Below are positions 53,949 through 61,420 of a DNA stretch of 64,000 bases, piece by piece. Source of the stretch: Mucilaginibacter sp. (GTDB taxonomy: Bacteria > Bacteroidota > Bacteroidia > Sphingobacteriales > Sphingobacteriaceae); assembly GCA_028287895.1 (NCBI GenBank), contig JAQBOV010000005.1:1-64000 (forward strand). Reading direction: 5' to 3'. Position numbers and translations under genes: made by a program. Position 1 is the first letter of the stretch, and each line of letters opens with the position of its first letter. The notes below the pieces were generated by a model. That model was not told the origin of the DNA, did no database searches, and was given only the letters and a program-made list of their open reading frames with translations.

Positions 53949-55187
53949 ATGACAAACGCACGAACAATTAAGCCTGCTTCATCCCCCACGGACGAGGGGA
54001 TATCATTTATACCGGCAACTGAACGGATTGCATCTGTTGACGTTTATCGCGGGTTGGTTATGCTATTGATGATGGGAGAATTATTGTCATTTAAGCACGT
54101 GTCCCAGGCCTTACCACAAAGTTCATTTTGGCAATTTCTTTATTTTAACCAGGACCATGTACCCTGGTTTGGATGCTCCCTGCATGATATGATCCAACCT
54201 TCTTTTACTTTTTTGGTTGGAGCTGTGCTGCCATATTCTATTTCAAGCAGACTAAACAAAGGGGCTACCTTCACATCGTTAATAAGGCACGCTGTGTTAC
54301 GCTCGATTATTCTCATAGCCCTTGGAATATTTTTGCGGTCCATGTCCGGGAGGCAAACCTATTACACTTTTGAAGATACCCTTACCCAAATTGGCTTAGG
54401 GTATACCTTTTTGTTTATGTTAGGCTTTTGTTCCCAGCGGACACAGTTAGCGGTATTAGCCGTAATTTTGGCAGCTTACTGGCTGGCCTTTGCCTTATAT
54501 CCCCTGCCTGCTGCGGGCTTTGATTATGCCTCAGCAGGGGTAAGTAAATATTGGCAATATAATTTTCAGGGCTTTATGGCGCACTGGAATAAGAATACAA
54601 ACTTCGCCTGGGCGTTTGACCGGTGGTTTTTAAACCTTTTTCCGCGGCAGAGCCCATTTCGTTTTAATGCCGGCGGATATGCTACCCTGAGCTTCATTCC
54701 GACATTGGGTACCATGATCCTGGGATTACTTGCCGGCAACCAATTAAAAGCGCATACAGCAAAGCTTTATAAAGTTAAATTTTTTACAATAACAGGCTTA
54801 AGCTTAGTAGCACTTGGCCTTCTTTTACATTATGGAGGAGTTAATCCAATTGTTAAACGCATCTGGACGCCTGCATGGACGATCTTCAGTGGCGGCATAT
54901 GCTATTTGTTTCTGGCTTTCTTTTACGGTTTAATTGATGTGGCCGGAAGAAAAAGCTGGTCCTTTTTTCTATTGGTAATAGGCAGCAATTCCATTGCGGC
55001 CTATGTAATATCTGACGGAGGAGTCCGGGATTTAATATCCAATTCGCTGCATATTCACCTGGGGCAAACCTATGACCAGCTGTTTGGCGGTGCTTATACC
55101 AGCCTGGTAAACGGCTCCCTGACTTTATTAATCATATGGTTGATTTTGTATTGGTTGTACAAAAAAAGAATTTTTATCAAAATTTAG
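53949..55187 (+). CDS. DUF5009 membrane acetyltransferase (HGSNAT/COG4299-like)
   Basis: A 412-residue polytopic protein with about ten hydrophobic segments. The opening RIASVDVYRGLVMLLMMGELL and HVPWFGCSLHDMIQPSFTFLVGAVLPYSI match the DUF5009/COG4299 family related to heparan-alpha-glucosaminide N-acetyltransferase; the His before PW aligns with the active-site His of HGSNAT. That enzyme acetylates terminal glucosamine across a membrane using acetyl-CoA. Last gene of the SusC operon, 39 bp after the DUF5107 gene. In this locus it may re-acetylate a glucosamine, but this is an inference. Confidence 0.85.
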   Translation: MTNARTIKPASSPTDEGISFIPATERIASVDVYRGLVMLLMMGELLSFKHVSQALPQSSFWQFLYFNQDHVPWFGCSLHDMIQPSFTFLVGAVLPYSISSRLNKGATFTSLIRHAVLRSIILIALGIFLRSMSGRQTYYTFEDTLTQIGLGYTFLFMLGFCSQRTQLAVLAVILAAYWLAFALYPLPAAGFDYASAGVSKYWQYNFQGFMAHWNKNTNFAWAFDRWFLNLFPRQSPFRFNAGGYATLSFIPTLGTMILGLLAGNQLKAHTAKLYKVKFFTITGLSLVALGLLLHYGGVNPIVKRIWTPAWTIFSGGICYLFLAFFYGLIDVAGRKSWSFFLLVIGSNSIAAYVISDGGVRDLISNSLHIHLGQTYDQLFGGAYTSLVNGSLTLLIIWLILYWLYKKRIFIKI

Positions 55188-55307
55188 CATTACAGTCGAA
55201 GTAATTAAAGACCGATTACCCTTCGAAGTTGCGCATTGGTAGGATTTTCCCCGCTCACAAGACAGTCATGCAGTTTCATCCGGTCTTTTCTTTCCCATCA
55301 TAAACAC

Positions 55308-55347
55308 AAACAGGGCAAATTAAAACGAATTTCAATCCGCCCTGTTT
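55308..55347 (+). terminator. Terminator-like hairpin after the acetyltransferase gene
   Basis: AAACAGGGC (55308-55316) pairs with GCCCTGTTT (55339-55347), with a nested AAATT/AATTT stem inside the loop. A weak T-rich tail follows (GATGTTAATTACAACGCTTTTTT). It lies between convergent genes and probably serves the plus-strand operon. Confidence 0.55.
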
Positions 55348-55450
55348 GATGTTAATTACAACGCTTTTTTTCTTGCCGCATTTATTATTACCACTGTTTT
55401 TTATTAAGTCTTTGCTGCCGTATGGAAAAAAAAAAGGACCATATTAATTA

Positions 55451-56800
55451 CTAAAAACCACTGTCATCCAGCGCAAACGTCTTTTTCCTGGTTTCCCATT
55501 TACCGCGTGTAAAGTCAGGGAACAATTGCGGTGTGCTGCCTTCTGCAATTGATTTTTCTGATAAAGGAAAAATTACGCTCATGGTAACCGAATCATACAC
55601 ATCAATAGGGGCGGGTGCTTTCTTTTTAACAGCTTCTACAAAGGCATTAAATACGAACCAATCCATACCGCCGTGGCCTGCTCCCAGGGCCTTATCCTGA
55701 TTCTTTTTCCACAAGGGATGGTCGTATTTTTCAAACCAGTCTTTGGCCGCATCCCACTGGTCATTATTTTTGGATTTTCCTTCTATATATACGGATTGGT
55801 TAACATCCATCCATAATCCTTTGGTTCCCTGAACGCGGAACCCCAAAGAATACGGACGCGGCAAATGGGTATCATGACTCAATAAGAGTGATTCCCCATT
55901 TTGGCAGTTGATCATCGTGGTGATCACATCCCCGTTTTTGTAATTAATTTTAGCGCTTGCATTACCCGGTGATAATTCTTCAATATATGCACTCAGCCCC
56001 CTTGCTTTAGAGCTTACTGAAACAAGGTTGGTAAAACGGTTGCCATGATTGATATCAACGTAATGCATCAGGGGACCTGCGCCATGGGTAGGATAAAGGT
56101 CGCCGTTTCTTTCGATATTGAACTGGGTACGCCATTGCGCTTCGCTAAAAGCTTCGGGCCCAAATTTCGTGCCCGGTCCCGGAGGCACCTTGCCATCGTT
56201 AAAGAAAATGCCGCGCAGATCGTGCTGATAGCCCCCTTCCAGATGCACTATTTCTCCAAACACTCCGCTGCGCACCATATTTAAAGCGGCCATCACGTCC
56301 CGCCGGTAGCAAACGTTTTCTAAGGTCATGTAGGGCATTCCGGTCTTTTCAGATGTATTAACAATATCCCAGTGGTCATCCACGCTCAAACCCGCAATCA
56401 CTTCACAGCCTACATACTTCCCCGCTCTCATTGCATCTATCGCCTGCTGTTTATGAAATTGCCATGGCGTAGCTATAATTACGGCATCTATATCCTTCCG
56501 GCTTAGTAATTTTTTATAGGCATCCAGGCTACCGGTGTATTCTGCAGGAAGTTTTTTATTTGCTTCTATAAACTTTTTCCGGCATGCGCTGAGCGATCTT
56601 TCCTGTATATCGCAAACAGCCACTATTTCTACGTCATCCCGTAACAGACCCTCGCCAACGTGGTTCTGCCCTCTCAGGCCCACGCCGATATACCCGAGTC
56701 TGATCTTATCGCTGTTTTTCCCAAAAAGCAAACCGGAAGGTAAAATCGTAAGGCCGGCGGCAGCTATGGTGCTATTTTTTATAAATTCTCTGCGTCGCAT
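55451..56800 (-). CDS. GH109 family alpha-N-acetylgalactosaminidase-like protein
   Basis: A 449-residue Gfo/Idh/MocA-fold protein with a Tat signal (MRRREFIKNS). NAD-binding GYIGVGLRG (36-44), followed by family-specific segments ENVCYRRDVMAALNMVR (161-), EGGYQHDLRGI (188-), LYPTHGAGPL (235-) and AGHGGMDWF. These are the hallmark sequences of GH109 alpha-N-acetylgalactosaminidases (Elizabethkingia NagA type), which cleave alpha-GalNAc using a tightly bound NAD by an oxidation-elimination route. His239 and Tyr236 in YPTHG are the probable catalytic pair. Transcribed toward the SusC operon and preceded by LacI-type operator sites. Confidence 0.92.
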   Translation of the reverse strand: MRRREFIKNSTIAAAGLTILPSGLLFGKNSDKIRLGYIGVGLRGQNHVGEGLLRDDVEIVAVCDIQERSLSACRKKFIEANKKLPAEYTGSLDAYKKLLSRKDIDAVIIATPWQFHKQQAIDAMRAGKYVGCEVIAGLSVDDHWDIVNTSEKTGMPYMTLENVCYRRDVMAALNMVRSGVFGEIVHLEGGYQHDLRGIFFNDGKVPPGPGTKFGPEAFSEAQWRTQFNIERNGDLYPTHGAGPLMHYVDINHGNRFTNLVSVSSKARGLSAYIEELSPGNASAKINYKNGDVITTMINCQNGESLLLSHDTHLPRPYSLGFRVQGTKGLWMDVNQSVYIEGKSKNNDQWDAAKDWFEKYDHPLWKKNQDKALGAGHGGMDWFVFNAFVEAVKKKAPAPIDVYDSVTMSVIFPLSEKSIAEGSTPQLFPDFTRGKWETRKKTFALDDSGF

Positions 56801-56843
56801 AATGTTTAAGATTAGTGTTTGATAATAAGTGTAGTATTGTTAC

Positions 56844-56851
56844 CAAACATA
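56844..56851 (-). promoter_or_regulatory. Bacteroidota -7 box for the GH109 gene
   Basis: Minus-strand TATGTTTG is identical to the -7 box of the nahK operon. It starts transcription about 40 nt from the GH109 start codon. The -33 element is not clear. Confidence 0.5.
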
Positions 56852-56880
56852 CAAAATTAAAATCCAAAAAATAAATTTAA

Positions 56881-56896
56881 ATGTGTTCGCACACAC
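56881..56896. promoter_or_regulatory. LacI-type operator site 1 upstream of GH109
   Basis: ATGTGTTC|GCACACAC differs from the perfect palindrome ATGTGTGC|GCACACAT at two positions, with flanking AA and TTT conserved. It lies about 37 bp upstream of the -7 box. Confidence 0.65.
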
Positions 56897-57034
56897 TTTT
56901 TTTTAACACATATGGCCTGGGCCCTAAAAATCTAATAATTTTATGTATCCTATTATTTATTAAGGTGTTATAGTTCAATATATACTCGCCATAGGTCGAT
57001 CATAAATTTACTTAAATTGATATTTGTTAAATTT

Positions 57035-57050
57035 TAGTTTGCGCACACAT
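57035..57050. promoter_or_regulatory. LacI-type operator site 2, degenerate
   Basis: TAGTTTGC|GCACACAT has the complete right half and five of eight positions in the left half. It is about 154 bp from site 1 and 100 bp from the end of the LacI-family gene, an arrangement that could allow looping. Confidence 0.5.
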
Positions 57051-57152
57051 AATGAAATAACGCCACATCATAGCGCAGCCATCAGTTCCGAACGTCTCTA
57101 TGAAAGGGAAAAGAGAAAAACCAAAGCGATTCATTAATCAAACCAAAGCACC

Positions 57153-58235
57153 TTACCTGAAGTCGGTAAACCGGCTTTCTTCATCCAGGTAGTAATTTAA
57201 ATTTTCCTTCGTAATGATATCCAGAGGCAGGTATTTCAAAATAGGAACTTCCTTTTTAAAAACCAGGTAGTCAGTCAGCTGATGAATACCCCAATAGCCC
57301 TGGCCTTTAGGATTTTGATTGATGAGGAAACTTATAATGCCTTTATTTAGAAAATACAAATTTGGGGGAAGCAGGTCGTATCCTATTATTTTAATGTGTT
57401 TAATAAACCGCTGCTCTAAATATTTAGCAATTTCATGCGCTTTAGAGGTTGTCACAAAAATACCGGCCAGATCAGGAGTGCTTTCAATAATGCCATCAAG
57501 CTGGCTGGTAAACGCTGCAAAATTGGACCGGTTTAGCTCGGTTTTTTGAATGTGATATTGAGTAAGGTGATTTTGTGAGAAATAATTTTTAAATCCTTGT
57601 TCTTTTTTAATCAAGTGCGCGGCATTACTGATTTCTTCATCAATATGCGCGATAAGGATGGAGCAGGGATTAGGTTGCCCGTAATGTATAAGCTTTCCGG
57701 CTAAAAAGCCGCTTTGATAGGAATCCTGGCCAATATAGCTTAAGGGATCAAATTCGGCAATTTGCGTATTAAAAAGCACAAATGGGATGTTCTGATTTCT
57801 CCATTTTTCGAAAAATGGCAATACCTCCCGGTAGAAAACCGGAGATAAAAAAATGCCATCGGGATTGCTCGCGGTAACTTTATCAGCCTGTTCAATAAAT
57901 GACTCTACACTAAAGGGATTAAATGCAAATTCCCCTACGGATACGCCGAATTGTTTTAAATCTTGTTCAGCCTTTTCTATTCCTAATTTGGGTGCAAGCC
58001 AGTAGGAGTCATAATGATGATCGGGTATTAAGGCGGCAATGTTGTATATTTTATTTGACCCCAGCGCCCGCGCCATTAAATTAGGCTCGTAATTCGTATC
58101 ATTAATGATCTTAAGCACTCTTTCGCGTACTTTTTCAGAAACACGCCCCCTGTTATGTATTACCCTGTCAACAGTTCCTATAGAAACTTTAGCTTTTAAT
58201 GCGATATCTTTAATACGAACACTCTTGTTATCCAT
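57153..58235 (-). CDS. LacI-family transcriptional regulator
   Basis: A 360-residue regulator: helix-turn-helix (IRIKDIALKAKVSIGTVDRVIHNRGRVSEKVRERVLKIINDTNYEPNLMARALG, about 6-55) followed by a periplasmic-binding-protein-like effector domain (about 60-350). Such a protein normally binds a palindrome with central CG and is released, or activated, by a sugar or sugar phosphate. The palindromes at 43.8 kb and beside GH109 fit. The likely inducer is an amino sugar or its phosphate. A -7 box (TAGATTTG on the minus strand) lies close to the start codon. Confidence 0.93.
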   Translation of the reverse strand: MDNKSVRIKDIALKAKVSIGTVDRVIHNRGRVSEKVRERVLKIINDTNYEPNLMARALGSNKIYNIAALIPDHHYDSYWLAPKLGIEKAEQDLKQFGVSVGEFAFNPFSVESFIEQADKVTASNPDGIFLSPVFYREVLPFFEKWRNQNIPFVLFNTQIAEFDPLSYIGQDSYQSGFLAGKLIHYGQPNPCSILIAHIDEEISNAAHLIKKEQGFKNYFSQNHLTQYHIQKTELNRSNFAAFTSQLDGIIESTPDLAGIFVTTSKAHEIAKYLEQRFIKHIKIIGYDLLPPNLYFLNKGIISFLINQNPKGQGYWGIHQLTDYLVFKKEVPILKYLPLDIITKENLNYYLDEESRFTDFR

Positions 58236-58252
58236 AACTGGTTGTCTAACCG

Positions 58253-58260
58253 CAAATCTA
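58253..58260 (-). promoter_or_regulatory. -7 box for the LacI-family gene
   Basis: Minus-strand TAGATTTG is a TAnnTTTG match, 17 nt from the start codon; the transcript would have an 11-nt leader. No -33 element is seen and no copy of the palindrome is nearby, so autoregulation is not apparent. Confidence 0.4.
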
Positions 58261-58521
58261 TTAATTATAAAAGTTAATTTTTAATGTATTAGATTTTACC
58301 GAAAAAATAATAGATTAATATATATTTATATCAAAATTCAATCGAAAATAATATTTATTAGGCCATCAGCTGAATTTGTGATCTGCAATACCTGTTCACC
58401 GATAAAATCAGCCGCGCGCATTTCCTAAAGATATATCGCTGCATGCCTGGCAAATTCAATCGCCTGACTTAGGGAAAATGTATACTTATAGCATCTTTTG
58501 ATCTCCTTCTTTGCGGGCGTT

Positions 58522-58531
58522 GGGGGGGGGG
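58522..58531. repeat. G10 homopolymer
   Basis: Ten consecutive G in otherwise AT-rich noncoding DNA, about 210 bp upstream of the SDR gene. Prone to slippage. Confidence 0.9.
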
Positions 58532-58740
58532 CAAATTAAAATTTACTGAATAGCCGCATTTTTTGTACGCGAGCATTGATGTCCGTAATGTGGCTGAATT
58601 ACATCTTCGGGCCATGAGGTTTAGCATTGGCAGGCGATAATACAAATGCGAATAAATACACTATTTTGATAAGAATTCTGTGAATTCATCAATTCATTTA
58701 ATTCCGGTTCAGACTAAAATATTAGCTTTACTCCATTAAC

Positions 58741-59562
58741 ATGAGCAAACTGCAATTCAAAAACAAATGGGTACTGGTTACCGGCGCATCATCAGGACTT
58801 GGTCAAGAAATGGCCCGCCAGCTGGCTTATCAGCACCAGGCCAACCTCGTCCTGCTGGCCCGCCGCAGAGATAAACTCGAACAGCTGAAAACAGAACTCG
58901 AAAAAGACGCTAAGGTGAACGTAAAGGTAGTTGTTGCCGACCTGTCAAACATTAAGGATGTTGATCGGGCTATGGATGATATCTTAAAAGACGAGCAATT
59001 ATACGGCTCCATTTTAAACGCAGGAGTAACCTATTTTGGCCGGCATGCCGAACTGGGTTGGGACCAGTTTGAAACTATGCTGCAAACCAACGTGGTGAGC
59101 GTCGTGCGCATCACCAACCGGCTGCTCGCCCATTTTGAGGCCACAGGAAATGAAGGTGGTATTCTCATTGTTTCCAGCATGGCCGGGCTTTTCCCGGTGC
59201 CTTACCAGTCGGCCTATTCGGCCACCAAGGCTTTCATCCTGACCTTTGCCAGAGCCCTGACACATGAGATCAAAAATCCCCGCTTTTCATTGTCTGTTTA
59301 TGCACCCGGCGGAATAGTAACAGAAATGACCGCAGGCGAAAACTTCCACGATCTGCAGGGATGGTTAATGCCCGTGAAACAGGCGGCAAAAGAAGGTATC
59401 TATGCTTTGCAAACCCGAAAATCCACTTATGTACCGGGTTTATTGAACCGGGTTGGCGGCTTCTTTATGAACCTGCTGCCATCCAAATTCATCACTGGCA
59501 AAATGAGTAAGGTTTATGAACGGGCGCTGAACAAGGCCCAAGGTCCGAATCCTAAAATCTAA
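58741..59562 (+). CDS. SDR-family NAD(P)-dependent oxidoreductase
   Basis: A 273-residue short-chain dehydrogenase. TGASSGLG (14-21) binds the cofactor; SSMAGLF with Ser145/Ser146 and Tyr159/Lys163 in AYSATKAF form the active site; NAG near residue 94 is conserved. The length and C-terminal region (LLNRVGGFFMNLLPSKFITGKMSKVYERA) are like the 3-oxoacyl- or ketone-reducing SDRs of the DltE/YqjQ type. Substrate unknown. Neighbours do not suggest a pathway. Confidence 0.9.
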   Translation: MSKLQFKNKWVLVTGASSGLGQEMARQLAYQHQANLVLLARRRDKLEQLKTELEKDAKVNVKVVVADLSNIKDVDRAMDDILKDEQLYGSILNAGVTYFGRHAELGWDQFETMLQTNVVSVVRITNRLLAHFEATGNEGGILIVSSMAGLFPVPYQSAYSATKAFILTFARALTHEIKNPRFSLSVYAPGGIVTEMTAGENFHDLQGWLMPVKQAAKEGIYALQTRKSTYVPGLLNRVGGFFMNLLPSKFITGKMSKVYERALNKAQGPNPKI

Positions 59563-59675
59563 GCCCGAAATACTAAATTTTAAAATACCAATGATGAATA
59601 ATAGTCCTCCATAGAACGTCAAATTCCGAAATCAAAAATCGTAAATAACATCTATTCTTACTATTTTTGAGCCTG

Positions 59676-59948
59676 ATGCTCACCCTGACTACCCATACCC
59701 TTGAAAAACTGGAGATCCTGCTCAGGACGGCGGGTTATAGAGTACGTTATGAAAAGGGGAACTTTAAAACCGGGGCCTGTATGCTGCTCAATAACCGCAT
59801 TATTGTAGTCAATAAGTTCTCAAACCTTGAAAGCAAAATACAGGCTATTGTTGAGCTGATGCGCGAATTAGAACTGGACTACAATTTGCTTGATGACAAG
59901 CAGATCACTTTTTTACAACTGATAAAACAAACCAAGCTGCAACTGTGA
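59676..59948 (+). CDS. Small conserved protein coupled to the PhnP-like hydrolase
   Basis: A 90-residue protein started at the ATG at 59676 (the frame also opens with an upstream TTG). The N-terminal segment is an alpha/beta unit (TLEKLEILLRTAGYRVRYEKGNFKTGACMLLNNRIIVVNKF), the rest is helical. Its stop overlaps the GTG start of the next gene in GTGA, so translation is coupled. I do not recognise the family by name, but it appears as a standard partner of the metallohydrolase in Sphingobacteriaceae. Function unknown. Confidence 0.75.
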   Translation: MLTLTTHTLEKLEILLRTAGYRVRYEKGNFKTGACMLLNNRIIVVNKFSNLESKIQAIVELMRELELDYNLLDDKQITFLQLIKQTKLQL

Positions 59949-60706
59949 CCATTACTTTTTTAGGAACCGGAACCTCACAGGGTGTACCTGTTATTGCCTG
60001 CGACTGCGAGGTTTGTACCTCGCCTGACCGGCGGGATAACCGCCTTCGTTCATCTATCCTGATTGAAACCGAAGGCAGGGTGATTGTGATCGATTCGGGG
60101 CCTGATTTCCGCTATCAGATGTTACGGGCAAAAGTAAAGCATCTTGATGCTATTGTTTTCACCCATGAGCATAAAGATCATATTGCCGGAATGGACGATA
60201 TCCGCGCCTTTAATTACCGCCAGGAAGCCGCTATTGATGTATATGCCACCGAACGCGTGCAGGAAGCGCTGAAAAGGGAATTTTCCTATATTTTCCATGA
60301 AATGAAATACCCGGGTATCCCCGAGATCAACCTGCATACGATCGGCCTACGGCCATTTTTAGTACATGGCATCAAATTTATCCCTATCGAGGTGATGCAT
60401 TATAAGCTGCCCATACTGGGCTTCCGTATCGGTGATTTCACTTATATCACCGATGCCAAAACCATTTCCGAGCACGAAAAACAAAAAATAAAGGGCACCA
60501 AAACCCTCGTTATCAATGCCCTGCAGATAGAAAAGCATATTTCGCATTTTACTTTTGTGGAGGCTATTGCATTTGCAAAAGAGATCGGTGCTCAACAAAC
60601 TTATTTTACCCATATTAGTCACCGCCTTGGTCGCCACGAATCAATACTGGCGCTGCTGCCAAAAAATATTACCCTGGCCTATGATGGTCTTGTGCTGGAA
60701 GTTTAA
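59945..60706 (+). CDS. PhnP-like metallo-beta-lactamase-fold hydrolase
   Basis: A 253-residue MBL-fold protein with a GTG start overlapping the previous stop. Zinc-binding THEHKDH (His74, His76, Asp78, His79), an N-terminal Cys cluster CDCEVC (19-24) like that of PhnP, and further His/Asp ligands (YITDAKTISEHEK; FTHISHRLG). PhnP hydrolyses cyclic phosphate ribose in phosphonate use; relatives are phosphodiesterases of the RNase Z branch. No phosphonate genes are nearby, so the natural substrate is open. Confidence 0.88.
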   Translation: MTITFLGTGTSQGVPVIACDCEVCTSPDRRDNRLRSSILIETEGRVIVIDSGPDFRYQMLRAKVKHLDAIVFTHEHKDHIAGMDDIRAFNYRQEAAIDVYATERVQEALKREFSYIFHEMKYPGIPEINLHTIGLRPFLVHGIKFIPIEVMHYKLPILGFRIGDFTYITDAKTISEHEKQKIKGTKTLVINALQIEKHISHFTFVEAIAFAKEIGAQQTYFTHISHRLGRHESILALLPKNITLAYDGLVLEV

Positions 60707-60710
60707 CCGG

Positions 60711-61199
60711 CTACAATTTAACAAAACTTACCCGCTCAATGGTGCCTTTGTACTGTTTAAGATAGCCTTTATTGTGCACGTCAATTAAGCCCCTTATAGT
60801 GATATATTTATTATTGAGCTGTGTAAACTTGCCGTCATTATAGTCAAACAGGCCTTTGCGTGTGCCGGATAAGTAAAGCGGGCATTCCTGGCTGAAATCT
60901 ACCCATAAAGCATTTTTATTAGAATGGTATACCAGCAAACTGTCATTAAACAAAGCTGACAGTTCCTTGTCTTCTTCATACTTTCCCGAAATTTCCACAT
61001 ATTTTTGATCATAGTCCTCCAGGTTGTCCACCAGCTCTTTAAAGCTTACCCGTTTAAACGTTTTGCTGTCATTACAATCGCTTTTGTATATCCTTTTTTC
61101 ATTTTTGCACGATTGGCATATCATTCCGCTCAGCAAAACCAGCAAGACCGGAAGTTTGCTTAAATAACGGAGAGATTGTTTTTGGTAGGGTAATGCCAT
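60711..61199 (-). CDS. Lipoprotein of unknown function, OB-fold-like
   Basis: A 162-residue protein with a signal region and lipobox near residue 28-31 (LLSGMICQSC). The mature part includes KRVSFKELVDNLEDYDQKYVEISGKYEEDKELSALFNDSLLVYHSNKNALWVDF and ITIRGLIDVHNKGYLKQYKGTIERVSFVKL, which looks like a small all-beta, OB-like domain. No specific function can be assigned. It is convergent with the PhnP-like gene, 4 bp apart. Confidence 0.7.
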   Translation of the reverse strand: MALPYQKQSLRYLSKLPVLLVLLSGMICQSCKNEKRIYKSDCNDSKTFKRVSFKELVDNLEDYDQKYVEISGKYEEDKELSALFNDSLLVYHSNKNALWVDFSQECPLYLSGTRKGLFDYNDGKFTQLNNKYITIRGLIDVHNKGYLKQYKGTIERVSFVKL

Positions 61200-61420
61200 A
61201 ACAACAATATTTTACAGATCAAATAATAACGTTTCCTCCTGTTCTCAAAATCTACCCGTTGCCTGAAACGTACCCTTGTGACAATATACTAAATAAAAGG
61301 TTTAATTGGTTCACAATTTCGTTACAAAGGCGAAAAAAACAACCAAAAGAATGTTTTAGCACGATAATAATGCGTTAAAGATTTATTATTGCATATCAAT
61401 CCTAAGTAAACCAGTACTAA

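Larger units (their letters stand above)
56801..57152. other. Control region upstream of the GH109 gene
   Basis: This 352-bp stretch lies between the GH109 start and the LacI-family stop. It contains a minus-strand -7 box and two operator-like sites. I see no terminator for the LacI-family gene and no coding sequence. Confidence 0.5.
58236..58740. other. 505-bp AT-rich intergenic region with a G10 tract
   Basis: The region separates the LacI-family gene (minus) from the SDR gene (plus). It begins very AT-rich and includes a run of ten G at 58522-58531, unusual in this composition. I see no coding sequence. The LacI-family promoter box lies at 58253-58260. Confidence 0.5.
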
